Positions 11,723-23,322 of a stretch of DNA of 64,000 nucleotides are shown here, one piece after another. The notes below the pieces were generated by a model. The model worked only from the letters and a program-made list of their open reading frames with translations, did not search any database and was not told where the DNA came from. This stretch comes from Capsicum annuum. Its lineage: Eukaryota > Streptophyta > Magnoliopsida > Solanales > Solanaceae. Numbering within the stretch: the stretch's first letter is position 1; every line of letters begins with the position of its first letter. Position numbers and translations under genes: made by a program. The stretch spans positions 129,457,888-129,521,887 of the forward strand of contig NC_061121.1 in assembly GCF_002878395.1 (NCBI RefSeq), in the 5' to 3' direction.

Positions 11723-13652
11723 TGTAAGATGTCCAATGTTTACCCTAAATCGGTTTCTTGTTACTATGGCTTGACCCTAGTAATCGTATTGTCCTGTTAC
11801 GAGTCATAGAAGTTGAGTCGTAGGGTCAGTAGTGTGTGGTTGTCCTAGAAACTATCTTATCTATGACTTGTGGTGATGAGTCGTAATAAAACCTTATGAG
11901 TCGTATAGTGATCCGTAATCACTTACGAGTAGATTCTAGCTTTTAAGTTGCAGGCACTTTGGACAAATTTCTTTTTCCCCAATTAAAACCCCATTTTCAT
12001 AAAACACTTGAGAAGGGTTATTTCTTATCCATAATGTGATATAACTCTTCCAAAGCCATCTCTAATCCCTCAAGTAGCCATACTTAGGGTTTCCAAGAAG
12101 TAGGTTATCCAAAAGCTAAAGGTTAGAGTTCCATCCATAAACCTGGATATTTCAGGCATGTTACACTTACATAATTACTAATTTCTTAAAAGAATATATT
12201 TTAATGATTTTTTAGCAATGTTTTTCCATGTTATACATATGATTGTTCGCACTAAAATTATGGTTTTAAACATGTGGGGAATGGGAATGGTGAATAAATA
12301 CGGGATTGTGATTTCCCAAACATATGACTTTTGAAGTGGTTATGACCTCAACCCCATATTATGGAAGTAGTTTTTAATATAAAAAGTACGCTTATTAAAC
12401 TACTCGTGAACTATTGCATAATTTAAAGAGTCAATGAAGAATGATGGTATTTAAATTTAACTTTAAGTGGTTGTGTAATTCCCTAAGCGAATATGTAATT
12501 TGACCAAGGGGATTTTGAATTACCCAAAGTGATGTAATTAGTTTTGAATGTTGATGTTACCTTGCAAGTGTATTTGGTCTGACAATACTAACAATATATG
12601 TCTTAATGTGTAATATGGTTCAATGAATGGGAATGTGTGATACTTTTTTTAATTGGGCTTAATGAGGGTTGTGTAGATGAGTCATGAAGGTAGAGGTCCC
12701 ATGGGACCAACCCTTAAAACTACTGTTGCTAATACTGGGGTCGATTGGAATTTTTGGTTGGAGTCCCTGTTATTATTATCACATGATTAGTAGGTTCGAG
12801 TACCCCACATTACATTACCTAATTTTTTTCTTGTGTCACCTCTTCGAGTCCCCCATAGTGCATATGCATACCCTCTGGTTCGTGCGGCCACATGCAATGT
12901 GTCCCTACCAGTTGGGGGAGACTTGGGCCCATATAACCCGTGGGATTCTTCTTCTGTTATAATAGTTAAGATACATAATCGAAGCTAAGGTTCTAAATTG
13001 CATGTTAAACCTCATTTCTTACCACGAGATGCGATATATATATGTGTATGCATTTGATTAGGCCCACTGGTTGTGAATTAATTTTAATTGTTGATCGCTC
13101 CATTATGTTATCTTTATCCCTGAGTTACATGTATGTGTTCACCCTACTAACCCTCTTCAAACATTGTATCCCAATGTAATGTAGTAAATGAAGATACTTA
13201 TGCTTTTCCTCCACAGAGTTAGGTGGGTTGGCTTGATTTGTTCGTTGGTCATGGTGAAGTGGTGAGCCTACATTCTCTAAAAGTCTTAGACATTTCACAA
13301 TTTCTTATCATAGATTAGAATATAAAGTTTTCATTATAATTTTCATTATCATTGCCATTGTCATATTTCGGGATGTCCTGACAAATACTGGTTTTGATTC
13401 TTTTGTTAGAAGGATTTGCTGGATTACTCTGTAGACTTGGGTGATTTTGGTCGGTTGTTTGGCTAGTTACTAGTTATCGCTCAATGAGTTATCTTTTATT
13501 CTTTAAGCTTACCTTGTGTTATATTGTAATATGTTCAAAATTAATTTGGTGTTGAGAATGTTATGTTCTGTTGGTTAGGTATAAGGGAGGTCTCCAGTCT
13601 ATGTGGGATTTGAGATGCCTATCACAGCTAGACCCTTTTTCAGGTCGTGACA
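11723..13652 (+). mobile_element. LTR C, probably a solo LTR
   Basis: Starts TGTAAGATGTCC and ends GGTCGTGACA, the usual plant gypsy LTR ends. The first 220 bases carry ACGAGTCATAG/GAGTCGTA variants like the U3 of LTR A. No primer binding site or polypurine tract adjoins it, so it looks like a solo LTR left by recombination. The five bases on each side (CAAAT, TACAT) do not match clearly, so the target duplication is not confirmed. A 92-codon frame at 12684-12962 shows no domain and is not called a gene. Confidence 0.65.
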
Positions 13653-14464
13653 TACATCCCCTCTCAAAATTTGGACACTTTACTATCTTCAATTCATCTG
13701 TTATCTAAATGTTGTGGTGGTATTAAGGCTTAATACTTTTCTTATTTCTGAAAACTAAAGAAATCCATGGTTTTATACATAAGAAAATGAAACTAATATC
13801 ACAAATAAAAAATAAGGTCTTATTACATAATCGTTTTATCTTTATCTCCTAGTTAAGTGTTACATTCTTTTTCTCATTTTCTCTTTATTGCTTCACCTTT
13901 TTCCCTAAATCAGTGTCGAATCTCATCTGATATTGATACGACCACTAGCTCTAAAGCGAAAAAGCAAATAAAAAAGGACAAAATGAGAATTTTTCTTAAG
14001 CCTCATCTTTTTGCAGGTTTAATCTTATTTTAAAATCTTAATAGAAAGAGAAACCAAATTTTGATACATACTTAGCTTCATTTTGTATCTAAGAAAAACC
14101 CATAATTATCGCAGGTGGAATGCTTAAATCACTTGAAATTACGTAAGACAAAGTAGCTATCTAGGTGCTTATCCTCTTAATATCAGAAATCTAAATAACT
14201 ATAAATTTAAACCTTCTTACAGATGACGTCAACTTATGTGTCAACTTTATTTCTCCTATTTTGAGTACTGAGAACCTTTGTATGTATGGTGTTCTTACCT
14301 TGTCAAATTAAAGTTATCCCTTACTTGTAATTGGTATCTCCTGATATTTTATCTGATAATCACCTAAAAATTAAGAACAAGGTTAGCAAAAAAGATAGCA
14401 TTTCCCTAAAAAATGGAGTGTTGTACTATCACAGATATTGAATTTATTATTTCATTAATTCACT
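13653..14464. other. Unassigned AT-rich DNA
   Basis: About 800 bases between LTR C and the LINE fragment. I see no open frame of note, no LTR ends and no repeat shared with the rest of the window. Part of it may be the 3' untranslated region of the minus-strand LINE, but no terminal poly(A), which would show as poly(T), marks an end. Confidence 0.4.
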
Positions 14465-14487
14465 AGATTTTTATTATTATGCTCCAT

Positions 14488-14769
14488 GGAACATCCTCGT
14501 CTCCTTTAAAAATCTGTACTGGTATGAAGGACCTAGATTGTAGAATAATGTTTTTGATTTTGTTATCCCTGTAGTTGACTAAACCCTCTCTTAAATCCCT
14601 TGCTTCTTCCACAAGATTAGTTGAGTCATGAAGTTTGATGCCCTTAGCAACAACGAAATCATCCTCAGAATTCCTAATACAGAAAGTTGTTGAACTAGAA
14701 CCAGGATAACCCCTAAAAACTCCATTTGTATTGAAATTAACCTAGTCAACAGGAGGTAGAAACCACATA
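14488..14769 (-). pseudogene. LINE RNase H domain
   Basis: The minus frame reads VNFNTNGVFRGYPGSSSTTF, then CIRNSEDDFVVAKGIKLHDS, TNLVEEARDLREGL and NKIKNIILQSRSFIPVQIFK. This is the RNase H type (RVT_3) found at the end of plant LINE ORF2. The first catalytic Asp in NTDG is Asn here, and the Asp of the ETDS motif is Arg, so it would be inactive. The frame is otherwise nearly open across about 90 codons. Confidence 0.87.
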
Positions 14770-14990
14770 AAAATCTTAAAGTTACAAACTGGACGATATC
14801 CCCAAAAATAGCAAAAATTACAAGCCAATTTTTTTCTTCAGACACGTGTATTATCTGCTATAAGAAAATTTCCTTACCATCTTTGTTATATCCCAAATGA
14901 ATTTCCCAGTTGAATAGCTTCCCCATATATGTTTTACACTTCTTCCATAAGAACCTTAGTGTAAAAAATAGGACCACCGGATAAACCCCT

Positions 14991-15320
14991 CTATGTTTTG
15001 CATTTCAACAAATGATCCACCATATTCTGATACTTTTTTTCAAGTTGATTGTGTGATAAAACCCTGCTATTTTTGTAAAGTATCACATAATTTGTTAAAT
15101 TTCTTCCCTCACAAAGTGGTGTTAATTGATTACATTTCTTGATTAGTATGTCACCTACAAAATAAAAAACATTTGGATTGCAAGTAAGTATTAATTGAGA
15201 AATAGGTAATTGCTTCATCAAAATTCTCCCGGTCAAGAATGAAAATTTGAAAGGTATATATTTACACCACATCATCTTTAAATTATTAGAAATATATTCT
15301 TTATTTTTAGTATACCCCAA
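14991..15320 (-). pseudogene. LINE zf-RVT (zinc-binding) domain
   Basis: A 109-codon minus frame includes MMWCKYIPFKFSFLTGRILM followed by KQLPISQLILTCNPNVFY and later LTPLCEGRNLTNYVILYKNS. The pattern of a W, then a PFKFSFLTWRLL-like block, then a LCEG block is that of the zinc-binding region downstream of LINE reverse transcriptases. Not all zinc-binding Cys and His residues are visible. Confidence 0.8.
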
Positions 15321-15599
15321 GTAGTTTAAACACTAATTTTACATGTATTTGTAATATTCCAACAAGGTTTATCCCCTTGGTAAACAAATTTTTGATTTAT
15401 GGTTTTTCTAATATGTGCTACTACATATTCTTCAATAAAATTCTCTATGTTGTCCAAATCTCAAACTTGTCAGTAGGAAATTCATTGACATCTTTCATTA
15501 TGAGATATGATAGTCACTCAGTTGGTTGTTTGAAAAAGGTCCTAATTGGTCCCATTCTCATGACAAATTCAAAAAATTCCTCCCTTAGGCTCTGACCAC

Positions 15600-15830
15600 A
15601 AAACCTGCTCTCTATCTATCTCTGTTCTCCAATATATGCTTTCACACATGGGAGCCCCATTACTAGTTTACAAGTGAAGGGATATGTTTTTTGCACAAAA
15701 TTTTTTCCAATGAAAATGACGCACCATACTGTTTTGGATTTTGAATCTCCACCAAAGCTTAGCATACATACACCAAATGTTCTTCCTAGCTTGTTTCGTC
15801 CCAAGAATTCCTAGTATTAGCTTCAAAATT
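15600..15830 (-). pseudogene. LINE segment after the RT core
   Basis: A minus frame reads KNIWCMYAKLWWRFKIQNSM, then WKKFCAKNISLH and APMCESIYWRTE. Plant LINE proteins carry such a W-W-R-F segment between the RT core and zf-RVT. The overlapping 62-codon frame beginning MGRNKLGRTFG is in another phase. Short frame changes occur between here and zf-RVT (15320-15600). Confidence 0.7.
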
Positions 15831-15885
15831 AATAATGATTATTCCATGAGGAATTTTCATGTGGAAAATTCAATAAGATTTCCAT

Positions 15886-16458
15886 CGATATAAAATTCGC
15901 CTAAATCCAACACCAGGGCGAAGAGTTAGAGCCTTTTTAGTAAGACAGTGTATCACCCGAGCCTCCAGCGTTTCGAAGAGATAGCTCAAATGGCAACTGT
16001 CATTTTCCAGTATTGCTCTGTGATTCTAGCATGTTGCACCAAACTTCCAAGTCACAGAGAAGGTGGAAACACGATAGTCATCGTCGCACCACCGTGCAAA
16101 TTCCTATTTGTCATTTTTCTGTGACTTGGCGCGATAATGGCGCGTTGCGCCAAGGATGAAAATTGGGAAATTTTCTCTGAAATTGAAGAAGTTTCCTAGG
16201 GTTAAAAGGGTCATTTTTCCCACCGTATATAAGCCTTATTACATGAGATTATTCATAATTCAGCAACTTATACTCAATTACTCTCAAAAACACTCAAGAA
16301 CAATCCCTAGGATTTTCTAGAAGGTTCAATTCCAAGCAATTCATCATCAAATTTCAATAATCTCTTCATCAATCTTCACAAAATCATTAACGAAGGTGCT
16401 TAGTGTTCATCCATAGATCCCTTTCATTTGTGGAGTCCAAGAATCATTTTTCATATAA
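15886..16458 (+). mobile_element. LTR fragment D
   Basis: U3, TATA box and leader of a gypsy LTR, cut at both ends. The U3 ends in a CG-rich block (16129-16152). The leader ACTCAATTACTCTCAAAAACACT and the stretch GCTTAGTGTTCATCCATAGA near 16400 match the leaders of the B-type LTRs. The left edge against the LINE is approximate; the right edge abuts the Athila-type RT. Confidence 0.65.
16226..16232 (+). promoter_or_regulatory. TATA box of LTR fragment D
   Basis: TATATAA in the context CACCGTATATAAGCC, between the CG-rich U3 block and the leader. Confidence 0.6.
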
Positions 16459-17031
16459 CCTTATGGCAACTTTGCCTTCAAGAACATGCCCTTCGGGTCC
16501 AATGCTCCTGCTACCTATCAAAGGTTCATGTTGTCTATATTTTTATAAATTGTAGAGGATATCATTGAAGAATTTATGGAAGACTTCTCTATTGTTTTTG
16601 AGTCATTAAAATCATGCCTCAGAAACTTTAGTAAAGTCCTTTAATAATTTTTTAAAACAAATTTTGTGTTGAATTGGCAGAAGTGTCATTTTATGGTTAA
16701 AAGGGGTATTGTGTTTGGGCTCAAGATCATGGGTCAACCAATCAAGTTTTCTAGTCTAAGGTTGAGGTTATTGTCAAGTTACCTTATCCTATCTCTGTGA
16801 AAGATGTTAGAAGTAATCTTTGGTATGCTGGGTTGGATAGATGTTTCGGACTTCTCAAAGATTGCATATCCTATGTGCAGGCTTCATGAAAATAAAGTAA
16901 AGTTTGAATTTGATGGTTATTATGTGTGAGCATTTAATTATATGAAGGAGAAACACATTTTGGCTCAAATCAATGTAGCTCAAAATTAGGCATTCATTTT
17001 TAATTGATATGCTATGAAAGTGGTTTGGCAT
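16459..17031 (+). pseudogene. Athila/Tat-type Ty3/gypsy RT remnant
   Basis: The frame starts PYGNFAFKNMPFGSNAPATY and continues IVEDIIEEFMEDFSIVFESL, LKSCLRNFSKVL and NFVLNWQKCHFMVKRGIVFG. It ends DFSKIAYPMCRLHENKVKFE near 16900. This version of the motifs belongs to the Athila/Tat branch and not to the chromoviruses elsewhere in the window. The catalytic FMDD reads FMED, so the second active-site position is altered. The frame stops at 17031 because LTR X is inserted there; the RNase H part resumes at 19551. The N-terminal RT half is missing. Confidence 0.9.
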
Positions 17032-19545
17032 TGTCACGACCCAAAAAACTAAGGCTCATGAAGGCACTTATTCTGCCAAGCCTAGAGAAGTAAGACTATC
17101 ACCCAAATTTATATGCAATGTGAAAACAACTCAAAATCCTAATGTAATGTTCTAGAATGAAGTGGAACCATCCAATTACAATAATAGCAAAAAATACATA
17201 GCAACAATACCATAAATCACCCCAAAAATTCGGTGGCATGGTATAAGAACTAACAAAATACATATCAATATCAAAATATAAATTTATAGTTAAAAATGGA
17301 TCATAATATATCTCTAAATACAAAACCGACTGCTACCTCAAAAATACTCCAGATAACACCTAAATCATATACTGTGCGGCACACCTTGACCTATATCTTT
17401 AATGAAAGAGCATATTAAGGATGAGTATGGTCCACTTGTATTCATAAGGAATATTAACTCGACTGAGCAAAGTAGAAAATAAAGCATATAAAATACGAGC
17501 TATAGGCATGTTATCTATAATTAGAAAATGTCAAAAATAGTAACCCATACCATCTCCATAACCAGTTCTGAAGTATGTACATATACAAAAATATAGATAC
17601 CTGAAAGAAGCACAAATAGATGGATATCACATCATCAATAAAAATATAACGTAGAATATACACTGTGTATGACATGTAATTAAGAAGAACATGATGATGA
17701 TGATGATGATGATGATCATATGATGCATGAGGTCATTGTACAACCTCTATATACACCTACCTAGATGTGCTCCTAAATTAGGACCATGGGGGGTTCGTCC
17801 ACCCATAAAAGTTCAAATATCCATAATCCTCTCTGCTACAAACATTGGTAGAAGTTTTTTAAAGATGTCATATTTTCTGTCAAAGAAAACTAGTATTTTG
17901 TCAATGGTACAAATGTTTCATTAATATATATGATATAAGGATATAATGCTTACACCTAACTAAAATTAGAATTCTAAATTAAATTTACCAGCCTTGTTTG
18001 GCAAATATCTGCTTATTATACAAGTTGTCCATGAATCCAATAAAATTCATAAACCAATAGAGTAGGATATACAAAAATATGCCATTTGATACCTCAAAAA
18101 TACAAAATTAGGCATTTTCTATGAAGAGACAAACCAATTATACCATTTCTTGGCAAAATAATAACATATAGGACCTCAACAGTCAGACATAGCAATTAAT
18201 GTTTCAAAACCATAAATTACTATAACAAAGGCCTCCATAAGGGAACAAAACATTAATAATGTCTTTTTCATGATTAGTTCCCACACGATGACATAATTTA
18301 AAACCAATATTAACTTCCCAGCCCACTCTAAAGAAAGTTAAGTCATAACATACCATGTAATACGGAAAACCAGTCAAAAAAGCCTTTAACTTTGAGATTT
18401 CTCTAGATGAAATAGCCCGAAATCAGCTAAAACATACAAATATAGAATATATGTATCAATAAAAGCAAACGGTACCCATATTGCCCATTTTCAAGTTGGA
18501 ATAAAAATGGACTCCAAAAATAGGTTTTGGAAAAAATGGAAAAATTAGAATTTAAGCACAAAAATATGTTACCCATGACTAAAGAAAGCTATAGAAGAAA
18601 ATCCAAGAGAAAATTCATTGAAATTGGGGTTAAACTCTATGAATTCACAATTTAGGCCTTCCAGGCCAAAATTCCAAAATGCTACCTTTGTAATCAAGTT
18701 TTAACAAGATTCAAATAATAAGAATCGAAGAAAAATAATTTAAATAGGGATATGGAGCTTTTCCAAGCTCAAAAAATAATGAAATTGTCCAAAAACTCAA
18801 AACCCTAAGCTTCAAGTGTCAAATATGGTGAAAATTATGAAAAGGGTATATGAATACCTCCCAGGCATAGCTTAAGCAGGCACTAGGTTATTTAAGAAAC
18901 CAGGTGTTTCTTTCACGATACTTGCCTAGTTCACGAGTGTCGCATAAACGACCCAACTATTGCATAAGTTACAATTGTTTAAGGAAGCCGATCGTTGCTT
19001 AACAAACACTCTCGTTGTTAAGTAAAGCCTCTTCAGTTCATAAAATATCGCATCAGTACATCCACCAGCTGAGTGGTGCATCTGTTGGAGACATGGAAAA
19101 TCTCTGTAGACCACTCGAGATTCTTTCAAAATACCTAGAACACAAATAAACTATGCTACCATATCAAATTTGAAGATCCGAACTCAATAGCAATATTAAT
19201 TTTTTTGAAAAAACATCAATTTCACAAAGTTGATCCCCTAAACTCAATTTCACAACTTTTTGAACTGAGGGTCAAAATCAGATAAAAAGGTAGTGAAACC
19301 ATACCAACAATGTTACCAAGTTAAAATCAACATTTTAAATTTTATGGCATAGTTTATTTTTCCATATAATTCACAAATCCATAAATATTAACCGAAGACA
19401 ACTATAAAGCCTTTTTAACCACCAAAAACCCAAATAACATCAAAATACATTAGGAACCACGATAATCAACCACAAAGAGAGATAAAAAAGTAAATCACAC
19501 AATATTGAACAATTCATAAAAATCACTAAAAATTAAGTCATTATA
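17032..19545 (-). mobile_element. LTR X inserted in the Athila-type element
   Basis: Begins TGTCACGACCC (the reverse complement of a GGGTCGTGACA LTR end) and ends CATTATA, where an intact LTR would start TGTAATG on the minus strand. It splits one open frame cleanly: the host frame resumes in phase after it. The flanks GGCAT (17027-17031) and GGTGT (19546-19550) fit a five-base target duplication with two later changes. No internal genes are seen, so it is probably a solo LTR of 2.5 kb. The short open frames inside (60-74 codons) carry no domain. Confidence 0.82.
17691..17716. repeat. (ATG)n microsatellite
   Basis: About eight tandem ATG units inside LTR X. Confidence 0.9.
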
Positions 19546-19550
19546 GGTGT

Positions 19551-19865
19551 TCGGTGTGGTATTGATTCAACGGAAAGATAATTTTTTTAACTTATCTATG
19601 ATGCTTGTAATTTATTGAATTAAGCATAATAGCACTATACGGTATAAAGCTATAATTATTTGTCTTACTCTATGACTTTGAAAAGTTTCGAGCCTATTTA
19701 TTAGTTACAAAGGTTATTGTGCATATTGACCAAGCTAGTTTTTGTTATATGATTATGAAGAAAGAAGCAAAATCTAGATTAATAAGGTGACTCCTACAAT
19801 TACATGAGTTTGACTTTGAAGTCAAAGATTGAAAAAGGTGTGAAAATTATGTGGTAGACTACTTG
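19551..19865 (+). pseudogene. Athila/Tat-type RNase H remnant
   Basis: Continues the RT frame after LTR X with FGVVLIQRKDN. After a frame change it reads FEKFRAYLLVTKVIVHIDQA, MIMKKEAKSRLIR and LLQLHEFDFEVKD, ending CENYVVDYL. The Asp of the HTDH motif is kept (HIDQ). In a whole element LSRL and integrase would follow, but LTR R1 begins at 19866 directly after DYL. Confidence 0.85.
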
Positions 19866-20983
19866 TGTAATAACCCTCTAGGCCATTTTCTTATTGTTAT
19901 GTGTTTTCAATCTTTCAATCCTTGTAAAAAGATCTAAAGGTCATTCTTTATTGTATGAAATGATCGCTTTAGGTATAAAATAGTTCATTTAGGTTTTAGG
20001 CTCATTTCTCTATTTTAGAGCTTTTGTTGTTAAGGAATTGGTCTTGGACCATACCTCTATATGAATATCCTCGAATGAAAATTCTAACATTTCCATTATC
20101 TCTAGAATTTTTAAATTAGGATAGGGGGAACCTTGGTCCGAGTTTTATGGCTTTCTTAATCATTTCTCTATGTGTGTGCCCCTCACATTTTATCAAAATG
20201 ACCTCAGATATAATTTTAATGGTTTTATTGAGTCTAAAATTTCAAATTAAGACTGGTATTATAGTTTGTTTTTACACACACAGGGTTCCAAATAAATCTT
20301 GAACACCCGAGAAGGGTTTATTTAGAAATAGCAAAAATCTGATGCCTGACATCTCGTGTGATTGCTAATACAGTCTAACAGCTGCTTTTGAGGTGGTCAC
20401 TTTAGCAACCTTATGCTACATTAGATTCCTTAATGGTATAGTTGAGGGTGTATTTATAAATCTCTCTCCACTTTAGTGTACATTGCTTTAGCAATTGGGG
20501 TGTCAATTTAGCGGCCACTCACTTTTTTGCACTAGTCGCTTTATTAGTCTCCTCTTTAGTGGCTATGTGACCGCTTTAGCAGTCACTAAAAGTGTTATAT
20601 GTACTTTTTTCACTAAATTTTCTTTTATTCTCCACTTAATTTTCTCTTCACTTTTTAAATTTAGGACATGGGAATGTTTGGAAAACCATCCATCGAAGCT
20701 AAGGTAAGCTAGACCAACACTCCTTGGTCATTTCCATTATATTTCCCATGAAATTCAATTATTTTTTACTGTAAATTCCTAGAATTTAGGTCTTAAATTC
20801 TCACTTTTAAGGATCAATTGGAGACCTAATTTGTACATTATTTGTGCTTAAAATTTCGGCACACATTCATTATCCTTTAAGGGACCTCGAGACAATTAAT
20901 ATTTGCATTCCATTTGCAAGACCCATGGACTAATTCTTGACCCAATTTTGGGTTCAGAGTTTTATATTATAATATGGTTATTA
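19866..20983 (+). mobile_element. LTR R1 (5' part only)
   Basis: Starts TGTAATAACCC immediately after the Athila RNase H remnant and matches the beginning of LTRs R2, R3 and R4 in order. It breaks off at 20983, where R2 begins with its own LTR start. The remaining 2.5 kb of R1 is not found in the window. The five bases before it are ACTTG. The simplest reading is that a second element of the same family inserted into R1. The 70-codon frame near 20495 has no domain. Confidence 0.7.
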
Positions 20984-23322
20984 TGTAGTTACCATGTAGG
21001 TTATTTTCTTAGTTTGCATGCATTTTAACCATTTTGGTCATTGCCATAGCTGTCAAAGGGCTTTTATGACTTTCCATAATTGTTGGATAAGTTATTAGGC
21101 AGTTCATTAGGGTTTTAGGCTGATTCCCTATTTTGGATCTTTTGCTATTAAGGAATTATTATCGATCTAAATCTCATAGCATACAACCTCACAAGAGAAT
21201 TCCAATATTGGCATTAGCTACAAAACATTGATTTTAGGCTAGGGGATCCTTGGTATTGGTCCTAAGGATTTCGAACTCCTTTTTGGCTATTTGGTGGATT
21301 TTGGTTAAAGATATCCTGTGGTGTGGAACCTATGTTTTATCCAAAAAACATTGGATCAAAATTTTGATGGCGTCGTTGATTCTGAAGTGTTGAATTTTTT
21401 ATTAGAAGCATGGTGAGTTTGGATCCCCGGCCTTTATATTTTATTTTAATTATTTATAGAAAAATTAATTAAAATTATCGAAAAGGAGTTTCAGGGGTTT
21501 ATTTATTATAAATTACATTTTCCTAATATTTGATTAGCACATTAGATTCCTAATGCATTATATGATCAATTTTCACTATAGGTCCATGTTCACTATTTTT
21601 TCAGATGAGTTTTTAGGGCGAAGAATAAGTTTTCAAGGTTGTTAGTATTAGTGTGGCTTCTTTAGAAGTCAGTGACCATTTAACCTACTACTAAGAGAAT
21701 GTGTGATCAGTTTAACTATATTTTTACTAGGTGATCAGTCTTCTTTAGTACTAAACTGAATGTATTTTGTATTTTTTACATTTTGGGAGCGAGGAAGATC
21801 AGAATTTTGATGATTCTCAATTCCTTCTAATTATATAATCATTGACTATGTGAATATTACTTCGTATTTCTCATTTTCAAAGATTAATCATTTTATCTTT
21901 CATATTTCCAACTAAAATTTTGATTCAAAACCTTTTTCCACCATTGTTGGAGCTTGGAGCATTGGAAATTTGGGAAAACCATCTATTGCAACTAATGTCA
22001 GATAATTTAACAACTCTTGATTATTTTTATTGTTTTTCCGTATTGAATTCTTCTCTTTTCCTTGTGAATTACATGAAAATCATGTTTGATTTTATTAACT
22101 TTGTGTGCTGATTTGGGCCTCGATTCAACCTTCATTTATGCTCAAAGTTTGTACACATATTCCTTGTTCTTTGGGGGACCTTGTGACAGATTCAATTTGG
22201 GATCCCATATGCAGTCTGCGTTGTCCTGTTCTTCACCCGAATTTTTACTTGACCCTTAGTATAGAAATGTATTCTTGTTTTACTCCGTATGACTTGTATA
22301 TTACTGTTTTGATAGCATGGCATCATTTTGGGATCGTGAAGCAAAAATGGATAATTTGATAAATTAAGGTCTGACATTAAGGTAGGCTTCACTCTACTCT
22401 TTTTAATGATGTGGTGTATTATATATATTACATGTTAGATAGAGATGTCAAGAAATAATTATGTGTACTTTCGTAACTTAGCATAATTAAGATGTTTTGA
22501 GATTGAAGGGTGAATAAACACTTCAGGTGAAATTCTTGTCATAGCTTTAGGATTCTGTTACTCTTGGTTATGAGCATATATAGTTGAGGCTAATTCCCCT
22601 TTTGTCAATGGTTGTTTACTAGACCCGGTGGATTAGTATAATTTCCTTGATTACAGAATTGTGGTTCTTCTTGGTATGTATCAGTGGGCTTATGCTCGTG
22701 ATCATGATTATAGTCAAATTCTATGTTAATTTTTTATCCTTGTAAAGGATGTAATCATAGTCTATAGATCCTTAGATGCTTATAAATATGTTATCTGAAT
22801 AATGGTAAGGACAATGCATAAACTAGGTAAATTAATTCCTACTTTTCACTTTTAGTGTCTTATATAATAAAAATTGTACCACCCTAATGTATGATTTATG
22901 AGATTTTTATATTAAAAATTGTGTTTTAGTGATTTGATCGAGATAGATTTTGGTTTATGATTTTATTACCACTATTTTCTTTGGTCGAGAGACATTCTAA
23001 CCCTTTCTATTCTTTAAAGCTCATTTAGTCCTTGAATTAATCTCGAGAAAAATATTTAAGTTTTACACTCTTTTAGTCGTTATTTGAGTTTGCTTATTTA
23101 TTTCATATACATCTCTCTAGTACTGAAAAAAGTAGATTAATAATGATAATGATAATGATTCAAAATCATTTATCGGGATTTGGTCAATGTATATGGGTAC
23201 TCCCAAATACCCTAGGACCCGCTTCTTCTGTGACCCATCATGTCGAAGAAGCGAGGTAACTATAAGTCAAAACTTTTTTAGCCATCAAGATGGAGGAGGT
23301 GTAAACACTTGGTTACTTTATG
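20984..23322 (+). mobile_element. LTR R2 (3' third deleted)
   Basis: Starts TGTAGTTACC and follows LTR R3 throughout, including the short TAATAATGATAATGAT tract (23135-23160) and the end phrase GTTACTTTATG. At 23322 it jumps to sequence that lies well inside the internal region of the R3 unit, so the last 1.2 kb of the LTR, the primer binding site and the first part of gag are missing. The frames at 21920, 22105 and 22192 have no domain. Confidence 0.75.

Larger units (their letters stand above)
14465..15885 (-). mobile_element. LINE (non-LTR retrotransposon) 3' fragment
   Basis: Three pieces of the C-terminal half of a plant LINE ORF2 lie in order on the minus strand: a WWRF-type segment after the RT, a zinc-binding zf-RVT domain, and an RNase H domain. 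The 5' part, including the endonuclease and the RT core, is absent, and LTR fragment D begins at about 15886. This is the only non-LTR element I find in the window. Confidence 0.82.

Noticed and set aside
12684..12962. 92-codon frame in LTR C
   Set aside because: No domain, and LTR sequence on both sides in the same family style.
11718..13657. Target-site duplication for LTR C
   Set aside because: CAAAT and TACAT share too few positions to claim a duplication.
16459..19865. A host gene with an intron at 17032-19545
   Set aside because: The exon-like parts are retrotransposon RT and RNase H, and the intervening DNA has LTR ends and a duplicated flank, not splice sites.
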